In this document: piece after piece, positions 1 to 9,375 of the stretch
Layout: each line of letters begins with the position of its first letter
Numbering within the stretch: position 1 is the stretch's first letter
Source: an uncultured Draconibacterium sp.
GTDB taxonomy: Bacteria; Bacteroidota; Bacteroidia; Bacteroidales; Prolixibacteraceae
NCBI RefSeq assembly: GCF_963675585.1
Contig: NZ_OY776414.1
Location: 1,777,001 to 1,841,000 of the forward strand
Direction of reading: 5' to 3'
DNA: 64,000 bases
Notes under the pieces: generated by a model
What the model saw: the letters and a program-made list of their open reading frames with translations, nothing else
Database searches by the model: none
Told to the model about the DNA's origin: nothing
Position numbers and translations under genes: made by a program

Positions 1-1817
1 CCGTTGATGCTTGCAAAAGGAACAGGTTGAACTCCACCACGCCGTTGACCATCGGCGTCAAGCCGGACCTGACCATCCACAACGGTATAATTCGATGTAT
101 TTGAAGGTTCTATACCTTTTTCCACCCAGTCACTTATATCAAGTAAGGCTTGGAATAAGGTTGACATGTATGAAACAACCTCAGTAGGATCATCTACTTC
201 GCCATGCGTAGCCCGGTCGATGTACCACAGACGGAAATTATCATCTGCAGCATCGCCTAAATGTTGCTTTACTTTATTTTTATACCAGTCGCCCTGCCAG
301 GCAAAAGCCTCCCGATCCCACACAGAGCAACAAAGAATCATCTTGCCGTTAATTTTTCCATCAGGTATAGTTCCTGAAGCCCCCATCGTTATCATTGGGC
401 CAATTAACATTGGACGCTGTGGATATATTGGGACATCGTTGTAACCACGGAACTGGTTCCAAACGTAATAATCAGGCGTTGGCATCTGATGACGATAGTA
501 GGTTTGAACTGCCAGGAAATCGGAATTATCAACCTGAACAGAATCACCTACATTCAATAAGGCAAGTTGTTGAGGAGGATTTATTGGTGCCAAAGCCACA
601 TACTTTCCATCCGTTTTTGTGATTTGTAAAACCTGTCCTTTTCCGTTGCCTGAGAGTATGATAAGATCGCCACCCATTCCAATTTCTTTGACATCAACGT
701 CTATTTGATAAGCGACCGGCATTTCTTTCATATCAGACCCCATGTTTGCCCAGGCACGATCGGCAGTACCACGTTCTGCCTCAGAAAGTGGTTTTACAAG
801 ATTTAGTTGTTCTGCTTCGCTCTGACCGATTATCTTTTTAACAACTCCCTTTGTTTGCACGCGATCACGCTGTAATGAAGCCGGATTGTCATAGCCTAAA
901 TAACCTGGTTTATTCCAGAAATCTTCATGAAAATATTTCTCATCCATCATTACCAGACTCTTGTAAAGCACCAAAAAGCCATGCGCATCCATGTTCTGCC
1001 AGCCATACCACGATTTGATAGGGAAGCCCATTCGTGTGCACTCCTGCAATACCTGGCGCTGCTCTGCCGTTAAGGTGGCATACGGATCACCGCTTCCTCC
1101 GGGTCTCAGTGCATCAACAATATCGGCCATTTTGTCTTTCAGAATACGTAAAGCATACATACGTACTGCAAATACATTGGGGATTGCATTGGGTGAACCC
1201 AGCACGAAAGGAACAGCACCATCCCAAACACCTTTTGTATTCTCCATGCCCCCTACCGTACGAAATGCGCCACCACTACCACCGTAACAATATCCATAAG
1301 GGCGATCGCAATTGTAGATCAGTTGGGCAATGTGCCTTGAAAATTCCGCACACGCTGCATTCGCGCGATATGCACCTACCGAAGGATCTCTGAATGTAGA
1401 AGGATCTGCAAAGTCGATCTTTCCGCCTTCATTGGTTTCTACAAAATAAGCACCGTGACTAATACTAAAACCTATTGGACTGGATTCATCGGGATATGCC
1501 TGTGCCGAAGTTTCACTATCGGGAAAGGGTGTTATGTACTGAAAGAAATGACCCGTATAATCTTTGTTTTCAGGAAAGTAGAATGAAAAAAGTGTTCCAT
1601 CAGCAAAACCGCCATGAATATAGCGGTGTTTCACAGGTTTATCCCGCAATTCGTCCACATCTACAAAAGGCTCTTTAAAAAGTGTGTCCTGTAACTTGAA
1701 ATCTTTTGCATAATCATTTCCAATTAGAGATGATTTGTTTTGTGCCTGCGCAAATAAGTTGCTGGCAAGAATGAGATATAGCAAGACGCTAAACCCAACA
1801 AATTTTGATTTTTTCAT
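1..1817 (-). CDS. Secreted alpha/beta hydrolase, esterase-like (3' end cut by window edge)
   Basis: An open frame of 605 codons starts at ATG 1817 and is still open at base 1, so the C-terminus is missing. The protein begins with a signal peptide ending near LFAQAQ (about residue 24). A nucleophile elbow, YCYGGSGGAF, places the candidate Ser at residue 181. A WDREAFAWQGDWY segment could supply the acid and an IDRATHG segment near the end the histidine, giving Ser-Asp-His order as in alpha/beta hydrolases. The layout (long lid region, late His) resembles large tannase/feruloyl-esterase-like enzymes, but I do not recognise the exact family. It starts 67 bases after the GH20 gene and is the last visible gene of the hydrolase/GH78/GH20 run, so it may remove ester groups from the same glycan. 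The coding call is firm; the substrate is unknown. Confidence 0.8.
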   Translation of the reverse strand, partial: MKKSKFVGFSVLLYLILASNLFAQAQNKSSLIGNDYAKDFKLQDTLFKEPFVDVDELRDKPVKHRYIHGGFADGTLFSFYFPENKDYTGHFFQYITPFPDSETSAQAYPDESSPIGFSISHGAYFVETNEGGKIDFADPSTFRDPSVGAYRANAACAEFSRHIAQLIYNCDRPYGYCYGGSGGAFRTVGGMENTKGVWDGAVPFVLGSPNAIPNVFAVRMYALRILKDKMADIVDALRPGGSGDPYATLTAEQRQVLQECTRMGFPIKSWYGWQNMDAHGFLVLYKSLVMMDEKYFHEDFWNKPGYLGYDNPASLQRDRVQTKGVVKKIIGQSEAEQLNLVKPLSEAERGTADRAWANMGSDMKEMPVAYQIDVDVKEIGMGGDLIILSGNGKGQVLQITKTDGKYVALAPINPPQQLALLNVGDSVQVDNSDFLAVQTYYRHQMPTPDYYVWNQFRGYNDVPIYPQRPMLIGPMITMGASGTIPDGKINGKMILCCSVWDREAFAWQGDWYKNKVKQHLGDAADDNFRLWYIDRATHGEVDDPTEVVSYMSTLFQALLDISDWVEKGIEPSNTSNYTVVDGQVRLDADGQRRGGVQPVPFASIN

Positions 1818-1884
1818 TTGTATTATTTTTAAGATTTAATTGCTCTTTTCGTTTCAATTTCATATAAGGTTGATACGTTAATTA

Positions 1885-3993
1885 TTAATACATTGGGTAA
1901 TTGGTTGACAGTTCCTCCAGTTTACCCTTAACCAAAGCTTCTATTTCATCTAATATCCTTATTTCAACTAAGTCAGATCTCAAAATCATTGACTTTAATT
2001 GTTTCAATGCCTTCTGTTCTTCAGCTGCATCTAAATTCCCATTTAAGGCTTGTAAACCAAGGTCTGTTGCAGAAATTATTCTGTTTGAATATGTTTCAAG
2101 AGGTTTCAAACCTGGGGCAGTCTTAACTTGTTCTTTAAGTTGAATTGCTGCTTCCTGCCATCTCTTTAACTGCTTTTCTATTTCCATTTTTACATATGGA
2201 TCACCGTCTTTCAGAAAAAGTTCGATTTGGTTTCTGAATCCCCACTCCACTTCCGAATCAACTTCCACGATGTCGGGCAAGTTAACAAGTGGTATGGTTT
2301 CATACTTTAAGTTTGCTGGTTGCATCATACTGATCGCCAGTCTTCGATACCCTTGAAAAGGAGCTAAACATTCGTACACCGAATAGGGAGCTTCGATTGA
2401 AGTTCCGTTTGCCCAAACTTTAATCCATCGTTTTGCATTCAAACGGTGATTTAGGCCAAGTTCTTCTAGTTCATTGTTGAGGTTGTAAAGTCTGTCGTAC
2501 ATATCGTCTATATCAGTGATAGTTGCTGGAGACCACAGTCGTTCAGCCACGGCTGCTGTTCTTGGCCAAGCCCTTCCTTCAAAACAATTTTCATCAACCA
2601 GTTCAGACCATAAGGCAGCTTCACCACCCCAGATATTTTCATTCACTTCTGCCGGAATTTCAGCATTCAAATAGTGAACATGCGAGGGAAAAAATAAATC
2701 GAGGTAAAAGCCGGTATTAATAAGAGTGGAATTTCCTTTTCCGGCTATCTCAAAAGGCGATACAGCCTCCATTGGATCTCCCTTGGCAATCCAGGCCTGA
2801 AAAATTATGTCTTTCGACAAATCTTCAGAATAAGCTTCCTGGTAGGCCAGCATCGTGCGGTTGTACTTCCGAAATAACTCATTAACTCGTTTCACAAAAT
2901 ACACATGCAATTCATGCGTATTTTTCATTTCGTTATCTTCCATAAACTGTGCGATATCCGGATTTAAACGCCAGGCTGCACCATTGTTCTCATCGGCACC
3001 AATATGAAAATACGGAGATGGGAAAATATTGGTCATCTCTCCAATTAAGTTGTCCAAAAATTCGTAAACTTCTTCCCGGGTAGGATCAATGGTTGGCGTT
3101 GGTGCCGACTTTACAGCCTCGCCAAGTGCCTCGCGTGAAGCATTCGGATCGAACACGAACCTGGGTCCCGGTTTATAAGGACCGGGTGCACTGGCCAGCT
3201 CAGGATAACCGGCAAACCAACTTCGCGAATGTCCCGGAAGATCAAATTCCGGAACAATCGTAATTCCCCTGTCTGAAGCGTATTTGACAAGGTCGACCAA
3301 TTCTGTTTGGGTATAATACCTTCCGTTGGACCCCATCTGATGCAACTTTGGGTACAGTTTCGACTCCACTCTAAAACCTTCATCATCGGTAAGATGCAGG
3401 TGAAGAATATTGAGTTTTACGGCAGCCATTGCATCAATATTTCTTTTTAAAATGTCGATGGGTAAAAAATGCCTTGCCACATCTACTAACATTCCCCGCC
3501 ACATAAACCTTGGTTCGTCAACAATTTTCACGGCAGGAATATAATATCCGTTTTCATCGGCAGCTACAATTTGAATTAACGTTTCCAGTCCCCAAAGTGC
3601 TCCTTGTGTAGTTTTTGCTTTTAATTGAATCCTATCCGAAGTAACCAACAGTTCATAAGATTCATCGACACCAATTGCCGGGACTGAGCTTTCCTCTATT
3701 TGAATCGAGAATTTAGCTTTGTCCAATCTTTGATTCACCTCAATCCTTTCCTGGTTAAAATAAATCAGGGTTTTGCTTCTAAGCTTAGATAGAAAACGGT
3801 TTGCCGCATTCTCTACTAATTTATCATCGAATGTCCCATCAATAGCTATTGAAAATTCCTGATCGATTCTAAAATTGCCTTCCTCCCATGTAACTTCAAG
3901 TGGATAAGGCATTACATTGAGCACTCTGTTTTGAGCAAAACCTGCAAATGTAAAAGGAAGCATCATCAGAAAAATTAGTATTGTTTTGTTCAT
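1885..3993 (-). CDS. GH20 beta-N-acetylhexosaminidase
   Basis: This 702-residue secreted enzyme starts at ATG 3993 with a signal peptide ending near AGFAQ. Residues of about 25-150 form the alpha/beta GH20b-type N-terminal domain. The catalytic barrel starts near MLVDVARHFLPI and carries NILHLHLTDDEGFR, VPEFDLPGHS and FHIGADENN. The adjacent Asp334-Glu335 are the GH20 pair in which Asp orients the substrate acetamido group and Glu is the acid. The family releases terminal GlcNAc or GalNAc by substrate-assisted catalysis; action in the periplasm is inferred because there is no lipobox or T9SS tail. It lies 17 bases after the GH78 gene and is almost certainly co-transcribed with it. About 150 extra C-terminal residues rich in charged helices follow the barrel. 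Family assignment is very secure; the natural substrate beside rhamnosidase and esterases is unclear. Confidence 0.93.
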   Translation of the reverse strand: MNKTILIFLMMLPFTFAGFAQNRVLNVMPYPLEVTWEEGNFRIDQEFSIAIDGTFDDKLVENAANRFLSKLRSKTLIYFNQERIEVNQRLDKAKFSIQIEESSVPAIGVDESYELLVTSDRIQLKAKTTQGALWGLETLIQIVAADENGYYIPAVKIVDEPRFMWRGMLVDVARHFLPIDILKRNIDAMAAVKLNILHLHLTDDEGFRVESKLYPKLHQMGSNGRYYTQTELVDLVKYASDRGITIVPEFDLPGHSRSWFAGYPELASAPGPYKPGPRFVFDPNASREALGEAVKSAPTPTIDPTREEVYEFLDNLIGEMTNIFPSPYFHIGADENNGAAWRLNPDIAQFMEDNEMKNTHELHVYFVKRVNELFRKYNRTMLAYQEAYSEDLSKDIIFQAWIAKGDPMEAVSPFEIAGKGNSTLINTGFYLDLFFPSHVHYLNAEIPAEVNENIWGGEAALWSELVDENCFEGRAWPRTAAVAERLWSPATITDIDDMYDRLYNLNNELEELGLNHRLNAKRWIKVWANGTSIEAPYSVYECLAPFQGYRRLAISMMQPANLKYETIPLVNLPDIVEVDSEVEWGFRNQIELFLKDGDPYVKMEIEKQLKRWQEAAIQLKEQVKTAPGLKPLETYSNRIISATDLGLQALNGNLDAAEEQKALKQLKSMILRSDLVEIRILDEIEALVKGKLEELSTNYPMY

Positions 3994-4010
3994 TTTTTAG
4001 ATTTTTAGAT

Positions 4011-6410
4011 TTAGTTACACACAAGTGAATTTTCACCTGCCAATAATTGATAAGATTTGTTATTCCAAATGAAGGTACCTGATGTATTTTGGGGCAACGT
4101 AACAACTGCATTCAATGTTTCATTTATAAACTTATAGGAAACTTCTATTTTACCATTTGGGTGTGGCATCTCTCCGTCTATTTCGGTAATATCTCCCAAA
4201 TGAGGTTCTATTTTGATTTTTGAAAAACAGGGAGCATCACTATCAATTCCAAGGATGATTCTGAAAAACTCGATATTTGGGCTTGCGCCCCAGGCATGGC
4301 AATCGGAACGGGTATCATTAATTTCAGAAGTTTCAGCCCAGGTAGTCAGTCCCATATTTATATTTTCTCTCCATTTGTTGAGCCATTTCAAATAATCGTT
4401 GCCTAATCCAGCTTTTGTAAGTGCCTGATGCAAATAAAATTTAAAATAGATTGAAGCCGGTGCCAGCGAAGTATCTGTCAGTAGTAATTTTGCAGTTCTT
4501 TCCGACTCTTCGGCATTGAACATTCCGGTTAATATGCCCAGAATTCCGGCATGTTGCGAAAACTTGTCTTTTTCGATACGGTCAGCAAAAAGCTGCCGGT
4601 CTGCATCCCAGTATTTTGTTCTGATTGTATTTTTAAGCAACTCAGCTTTTTCAGTAAAGACCTTTGCCTGTTCTTTCACTCCTAACTGAAGTTCTAAATC
4701 GGCTGCCATCTGAAAAGCATACAAAAGCTGCAAATCTAAAAGTGCCGAACTTCCATCCTTCCCGATTGGGCCAATGCCTTCTTCCCAGCCGTCGGTAAAC
4801 ACCCAGTCGGTGAAAGTCCAGTATGGCAAATTTTTCAACGAACCATCTTCATTCTGATATCGTCTGAAAAAATCCAGAACATTTCTGGCACTTTGAAGTT
4901 TGTCTTCTACAAATTTCAAATCATTCGCGTACATCATGTAATCGTGTAACATGGCGATATACCACAGCGAAAAAGTTGAAATATATTGCGGTGTTACCGA
5001 TGGATGGCGGCTTGCAGTTACGCCTTCTGGTTGTTGCGAATACTGCATCAGATTTAAGGCATTTCGTATTAAACGGTCGTCTCCGCTGTTGTATAAGGAA
5101 ACCAATGCCTGGATTCTTCCATCGCCAATGTATTGCAATTGCTCGTAATAAGGACAATCCATGTAGGTATCCATGGCACATAAACGTGCAGAACGCCACC
5201 CTATTTCGAACATCTGGGGTAGCTCTTTTTCACTGGTTTCCAGCTTTGCATTCATTTGAAAGGGATAGCCTGTAAAAATTCCGTAAATGTCTTCCAATAC
5301 AAGTGGCGAATCTTGAGTAGCAATATCAAGTTGCACATAACGATAGGTTCTGTAATTAAGCGTTGTGAACTTTTGATTTTGAGTGCCATCAGATGTAATT
5401 TCATCTTTCCTGCCAATCATTATTTTACCCTTTACTTCATTTCTGTTTCCTTTTTCAGGATAAGTTGTAAAAAGCGCTTCCTGATAAGCTATTGAAATAA
5501 CACCATCTTTTCCACCACTAAAGATGAGTGTTGGATAAGCATTGGTTAGGAAAGTCTGGTCGAGCAAAAGAGTTACTTTGCTGTTGGCAGGAATTGTTAA
5601 CGGCGCTTTCCCACTGAGAAAAGTATCAGGTACTTTACTATTTTCTGCGTCACTAACTTTTAAAAATCGTTGCTGAGTAAGCTCCATTTGCGGGAGCTCA
5701 GAAGGAACCAGCAACCAGCTATCCAATACGCCATGAAATCCCAAAACATTTTTCGGAATGCCTGGGAACAGCGATTCTGAGGCCTTCCAGCCTGTATCGT
5801 TAAATGATAAAGTCTCCCAGTTTTTGGGCTGCAAAGCCATGTTAATCTTTTCTCCAGGGCCGGCAACATAAAACAATTCCATGTGAATGGGCACAGGGCT
5901 GTAACTTTTATCATGGATACATTTCCAGCTTTCGTTGGTATTAAGAATTTCTGCTTCTTTTGTCCCCCCTTGTAGGATAAATGCTGTACGTGAGGAAAGA
6001 TGGCCTTCAGTCCTAAACTCACTTTCATTCCAAACCTGAGCAGCTACAATGTTTTTACCGGGTTCGAGATAAGCAGCAATATCTACTGTTTCATAATTCC
6101 AATGGTGCAAATCGCCTCTGGCAGGCCCGAATGAAACCAGTTTCTCGTTGACGTACAATTTGTAACGGTTATCGGCTGATATATGAACAGGAAATGAACC
6201 TGGAATAGCACTAATCTTAAAGTTCTTTCTGAAATAGTATACACCATAACCTTCAGGATCAATATCAGGTACCGATATCCAGTTCGCATCCCATTTATGG
6301 TTTAAAATATTTTGTTCTATTTTTTGAGCCAACGTAGTTGGTGAGAAACCCAATACAAATAACACAAACAAAGCAGTGAGAATTTGTATGTTAATACGTT
6401 TTATTGTCAT
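4011..6410 (-). CDS. GH78-type alpha-L-rhamnosidase
   Basis: This 799-residue protein starts at ATG 6410 with a signal peptide ending near TTLAQ. Beta-sandwich domains fill roughly residues 30-370 (WISVPD, then FRKNFKI and IAAYLEPGKNIVAAQVW, as in the N-terminal rhamnosidase domain). The alpha/alpha barrel follows. The signature DCPYYEQLQYIGD keeps the three acidic positions of GH78 with the family spacing: Asp418, Glu423, Asp430. The motif is divergent in between (YYEQLQY where many members have QRxERLGW). A late HAWGASPNIEFFR segment matches the end of the barrel, and a C-terminal beta domain closes the protein. The expected role is inverting release of alpha-L-rhamnose in the periplasm. 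It is 11 bases after the alpha/beta hydrolase gene and 17 before GH20, so one operon. Family confident; linkage specificity unknown. Confidence 0.9.
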   Translation of the reverse strand: MTIKRINIQILTALFVLFVLGFSPTTLAQKIEQNILNHKWDANWISVPDIDPEGYGVYYFRKNFKISAIPGSFPVHISADNRYKLYVNEKLVSFGPARGDLHHWNYETVDIAAYLEPGKNIVAAQVWNESEFRTEGHLSSRTAFILQGGTKEAEILNTNESWKCIHDKSYSPVPIHMELFYVAGPGEKINMALQPKNWETLSFNDTGWKASESLFPGIPKNVLGFHGVLDSWLLVPSELPQMELTQQRFLKVSDAENSKVPDTFLSGKAPLTIPANSKVTLLLDQTFLTNAYPTLIFSGGKDGVISIAYQEALFTTYPEKGNRNEVKGKIMIGRKDEITSDGTQNQKFTTLNYRTYRYVQLDIATQDSPLVLEDIYGIFTGYPFQMNAKLETSEKELPQMFEIGWRSARLCAMDTYMDCPYYEQLQYIGDGRIQALVSLYNSGDDRLIRNALNLMQYSQQPEGVTASRHPSVTPQYISTFSLWYIAMLHDYMMYANDLKFVEDKLQSARNVLDFFRRYQNEDGSLKNLPYWTFTDWVFTDGWEEGIGPIGKDGSSALLDLQLLYAFQMAADLELQLGVKEQAKVFTEKAELLKNTIRTKYWDADRQLFADRIEKDKFSQHAGILGILTGMFNAEESERTAKLLLTDTSLAPASIYFKFYLHQALTKAGLGNDYLKWLNKWRENINMGLTTWAETSEINDTRSDCHAWGASPNIEFFRIILGIDSDAPCFSKIKIEPHLGDITEIDGEMPHPNGKIEVSYKFINETLNAVVTLPQNTSGTFIWNNKSYQLLAGENSLVCN

Positions 6411-6421
6411 GATTATCTGAT

Positions 6422-7288
6422 TTATTGGATGTTATTATTGATGAATTCAATCATATAGTGTATAGCCATTTTTCTGTGTCTTCTGAAAATAAATACATGC
6501 CCAGCTCCTTTTAATACCTTTAAATTTGCAGAAGGATATTGCTCAACTGCTTTTTCCGCATACGAAATGGGTACAGCTTTATCTTTATTTCCGTGAAGAA
6601 TAAGAACCTCTTTATCAAAATTTTTTGTTGCTTCAAACGCATCCAAATCATAAAGGGCATCAACATAACATCGGCCTATTTTCATTTTATTCGGGAAATC
6701 CATCTCATCTTGTATCTCACTTTTGCGCGGGAACATTTCCCTCATCGCATCTGGCATATGAAAAGCAGGATAAAGCAATACCATCCCCTTTATTTCTTCT
6801 TGGTGTTCCACCGCAGTTAATGCAGTAACAAATCCTCCTTGGCTTTCACCGCTTAAGAATATATTGGTAGTATCAACAAACGCCCAGTCTCTTGATGCTG
6901 TCAATACCCCTTCTATATCATCTTTTTCAGTAAAGACTGACATCTCAGTTGTTCTTCCTTCGCTTTTGCTAAAGTTAGAACCACCACAAAAGTCAAAACT
7001 ATAGCAGGCAATCCCATTTTTTGCCAATGCTGTTCCATAATGTGTCAAAAACATATGCGAACTACCATAACCATGAGCAAGTATTATTAATGGAAATTTT
7101 TCATTTTTCTCTCCTTTTGGAATATATGCAACCCCAAATATGTTTTGACCATTTGAACTTTTACAGTTTATGGCTTCAATATTAAAGTATTCGTTTTTGG
7201 GGAAATCAAGAGGGTCTTTTGGTATGAACTGGCAACTAAAGGTTAATAGAGCAATAGTCCACAGAAACATATAATTTATTTTCTTCAT
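6422..7288 (-). CDS. Lipoprotein alpha/beta hydrolase (feruloyl/acetyl-esterase-like)
   Basis: This 288-residue protein starts at ATG 7288 and has a short lipoprotein signal with Cys19 (LTFSC). The fold markers are LIILAHGYGSS (oxyanion side), FLSGESQGG with nucleophile Ser149, LHGNKDKAVP with Asp236, and GAGHVF with His264. All three catalytic residues are in the right order and spacing for a dienelactone-hydrolase/cinnamoyl-esterase type alpha/beta hydrolase. It is the first gene of the run that continues into GH78 (11 bases), GH20 and the large esterase-like gene. A role in removing ester decorations so that the rhamnosidase can act is an inference from this context. Peptidase or lipase activity cannot be excluded. 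The fold is certain, the substrate is not. Confidence 0.88.
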   Translation of the reverse strand: MKKINYMFLWTIALLTFSCQFIPKDPLDFPKNEYFNIEAINCKSSNGQNIFGVAYIPKGEKNEKFPLIILAHGYGSSHMFLTHYGTALAKNGIACYSFDFCGGSNFSKSEGRTTEMSVFTEKDDIEGVLTASRDWAFVDTTNIFLSGESQGGFVTALTAVEHQEEIKGMVLLYPAFHMPDAMREMFPRKSEIQDEMDFPNKMKIGRCYVDALYDLDAFEATKNFDKEVLILHGNKDKAVPISYAEKAVEQYPSANLKVLKGAGHVFIFRRHRKMAIHYMIEFINNNIQ

Positions 7289-7317
7289 CTATTTTAAATT
7301 ATCCATATTCCAGATGC

Positions 7318-7431
7318 TTAAGATCCAATTGAGTTCAGCTGCTTATAAACTTTCGTCAATTGATTAAATGTCGCATATTTTCTTATCCAAACTACGGTAG
7401 CCTCATTCTCTTCGAATTCCCAAAAAGTCAT
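7318..7431 (-). CDS. Small hypothetical ORF, 37 residues (weak)
   Basis: A frame from ATG 7431 to the stop at 7318 begins MTFWEFEENEATVVW and ends QLNSIGS. Its composition looks protein-like (charged and aromatic residues mixed), and it ends 29 bases before the start of the lipoprotein hydrolase. I recognise no family. It could be a short peptide gene, a remnant of a deleted gene, or chance. The length is within what AT-rich intergenic DNA gives by chance. Confidence 0.2.
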   Translation of the reverse strand: MTFWEFEENEATVVWIRKYATFNQLTKVYKQLNSIGS

Positions 7432-7484
7432 TCAATAGATTAATCATATTTCAGAGTGTTTTTCTTAATCACGTAACAGCGGGT

Positions 7485-7526
7485 AGAGTTGAAGAGGTGG
7501 TCGTCTAAATAACCACCTCTTACTCT
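7485..7526 (-). terminator. Second (distal) hairpin terminator after susD1
   Basis: A 10-bp perfect stem (7492-7501 with 7512-7521) is extended by a further 5 bp (7485-7489 with 7522-7526) across a 2-base bulge. It is preceded on the minus strand by the box GTAGATAGTTTAGTTAGAG, nearly identical to the box before the proximal hairpin at 7699-7725. The stem sequence AAGAGGTGGT is also shared between the two hairpins, so this looks like a duplicated 3'-end module. The tail is only moderately T-rich. Confidence 0.6.
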
Positions 7527-7698
7527 AACTAAACTATCTACGCGAAATAGACTGTATTTGTCTATCTTAGGAATTCTGACTTATATTAGAATATTTCAGT
7601 TTCAATGTCTCAGTTTTGTCCTGGTGCTAATCCCAATTCTAATCTTTTTAATTGATTAGTTTTATTGATATGTTTACTTTGAAAATAATATATTGGAT

Positions 7699-7725
7699 AA
7701 AGAGATGGTATACAACCACCTCTTT
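7699..7725 (-). terminator. Proximal hairpin terminator of the susC1-susD1 unit
   Basis: An 11-bp stem (7699-7709 with 7715-7725) has one position that pairs as G-U only in the minus-strand transcript, which fits its use by the susD1 operon ending at 7784. The stretch 7527-7698 between the two hairpins holds a short minus-strand coding-looking tail ending LGLAPGQN and stop, which may be the end of a lost gene. Otherwise 7432-7783 contains only these hairpins and AT-rich sequence. Confidence 0.65.
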
Positions 7726-7783
7726 TTCTAACCAAAACTATCTATAGGCAATAGTAACTCTATCGTCTGATAACTATTAATGG

Positions 7784-9364
7784 TTACCAACCTGGATTTT
7801 GAATAAGACTTGGATTATTATTTAAATCACTTGTTGGAATTGGGAACAATTCATTCTTACCGCTCTTAAAACCAGGGCCACCTGTAATTGCCGTAACGAC
7901 ATCAAAGCTGCCGTCTTCTGTAAGGCCATTAAAGGTTACAGCCTGTTTACCACAATCTGCAAGAACTTGCGGAGCATCGCCCCAACGAACAAGGTCAATA
8001 AATCGATGTCCTTCTCCATATAGTTCTGCACGGCGTTCTGCTTTCACACCATACTCTGCATTATCCATATCTAACGAAGGAGCATCTTCCAGACCGGCGC
8101 GATTGCGAACCATGTTAAGTGCGTCAAGTCCAGACATTGCACCTGGAGAACCGCCCATAGCTATTGCCTCAGCATAATTTAACAACACCTCTGCATAACG
8201 CATGTATACAACGCTCCGTTTATTGAAATAGTAAGGAAAATCTCCAACCAAATCTTCAGCCAGACACATATCTTTTACTTTAATATATCCCTCACATTCG
8301 TCAATTGGCAAACTCACATATCCCATCATACTTGCAGTATAGTAGTCTATTAAGGTTTCCTGATAGCGTGAGTTATCTTTTCCATCGTGGTTTTCCAAGA
8401 ATGTCGCAAAATCATCCGAAGGATAAGATCCCAGACCAAAACCTAAGATTATGCTTGCATACTTAAAATACCAAACCGGTACAGCAGGAGAATAGCATGC
8501 GATATCAAAAGTTCCTTCCTGTGCAGTTGCAACACTAGGGTCATCACTAAAGTTAAATTCCCATATATTTTCATCACTAAAGTCAACTGCTGAACTGTTA
8601 AGTGTTGCAAAGTTTGGATTTAAAGCATATTTACCTGTAGCGATCACCTTATTGTATAGGGTGTTTGCTGCCTCATTGTATTTAGCTTGCCATAATTGAG
8701 CTTTACCTAAATAAGCATAAGCAGCTTCCTGAGTAAGGCGGCCACCTACTGCCTCCTGTCCTCCGAGTCCAGACTTAGTCGGCAGTTCACCGGCTGCAGC
8801 TTCCAGTTCGCTTTCAATAAACGCCCATGATTCTGAAGCCGGAGTATTTAATTCACTGCCATCCATAACATGATCTGCCAGTGGCGGATTTCCATATAAC
8901 TGAACCAGATTCATCATTGCAATCGCACGAATTGCACGTGCTTCGGCCATAACCTGAGATTTTACATTTTCAGATGCTACATTATTTTCAGGAAGACCTT
9001 CCAGGATCATATTGCAGTAATAAGCAATCTTATAATAATAAGACCAGATATAAGAATATGTCCTGGCATCGGAACCTTCTTGATAAACGTAATAATTAGC
9101 AGATTCTGCACTCATACGAGACATTTCGTAGTTTACAGCACGATAGCTGGCTTGACCTCCTGCCAATACGGCCTGATATGAATCTCCCAAAACCAAAGCA
9201 TATACAGCTGATATAAACTGTTTTACTTGTGTATCATCTCCTGTCTGATATGTAGAGAGTCCCATAACCCCCTGCTGCTCGATATCAAGTAAATCTTCAT
9301 TACATGATGTTACAGAAACTGCAACCAGAATGAATATTAAAATTGAACTAAATATATGTTTCAT
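7784..9364 (-). CDS. SusD/RagB-family glycan-binding lipoprotein (pair 1)
   Basis: This 526-residue protein starts at ATG 9364 with a lipoprotein signal ending VTSC (Cys21) followed by acidic residues (NEDLLD) typical of surface-exposed Bacteroidota lipoproteins. The N-terminal part carries the tetratrico-like helices of SusD (MAEARAIRAIAMMNLVQLYGN), and the C-terminal RagB part carries AERRAELYGEGHRFIDLVRWG and ends in IQNPGW, which are family hallmarks. SusD-like proteins cap the SusC barrel at the outer membrane and bind the oligosaccharide. The start is 11 bases after the susC1 stop. Family assignment is certain. No substrate can be read from it, and no CAZyme lies directly in this transcription unit; the nearest co-directional enzymes are the rhamnosidase/hexosaminidase run downstream, beyond two terminators. 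Confidence 0.95.
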   Translation of the reverse strand: MKHIFSSILIFILVAVSVTSCNEDLLDIEQQGVMGLSTYQTGDDTQVKQFISAVYALVLGDSYQAVLAGGQASYRAVNYEMSRMSAESANYYVYQEGSDARTYSYIWSYYYKIAYYCNMILEGLPENNVASENVKSQVMAEARAIRAIAMMNLVQLYGNPPLADHVMDGSELNTPASESWAFIESELEAAAGELPTKSGLGGQEAVGGRLTQEAAYAYLGKAQLWQAKYNEAANTLYNKVIATGKYALNPNFATLNSSAVDFSDENIWEFNFSDDPSVATAQEGTFDIACYSPAVPVWYFKYASIILGFGLGSYPSDDFATFLENHDGKDNSRYQETLIDYYTASMMGYVSLPIDECEGYIKVKDMCLAEDLVGDFPYYFNKRSVVYMRYAEVLLNYAEAIAMGGSPGAMSGLDALNMVRNRAGLEDAPSLDMDNAEYGVKAERRAELYGEGHRFIDLVRWGDAPQVLADCGKQAVTFNGLTEDGSFDVVTAITGGPGFKSGKNELFPIPTSDLNNNPSLIQNPGW

Positions 9365-9375
9365 CGTCTTATTTT

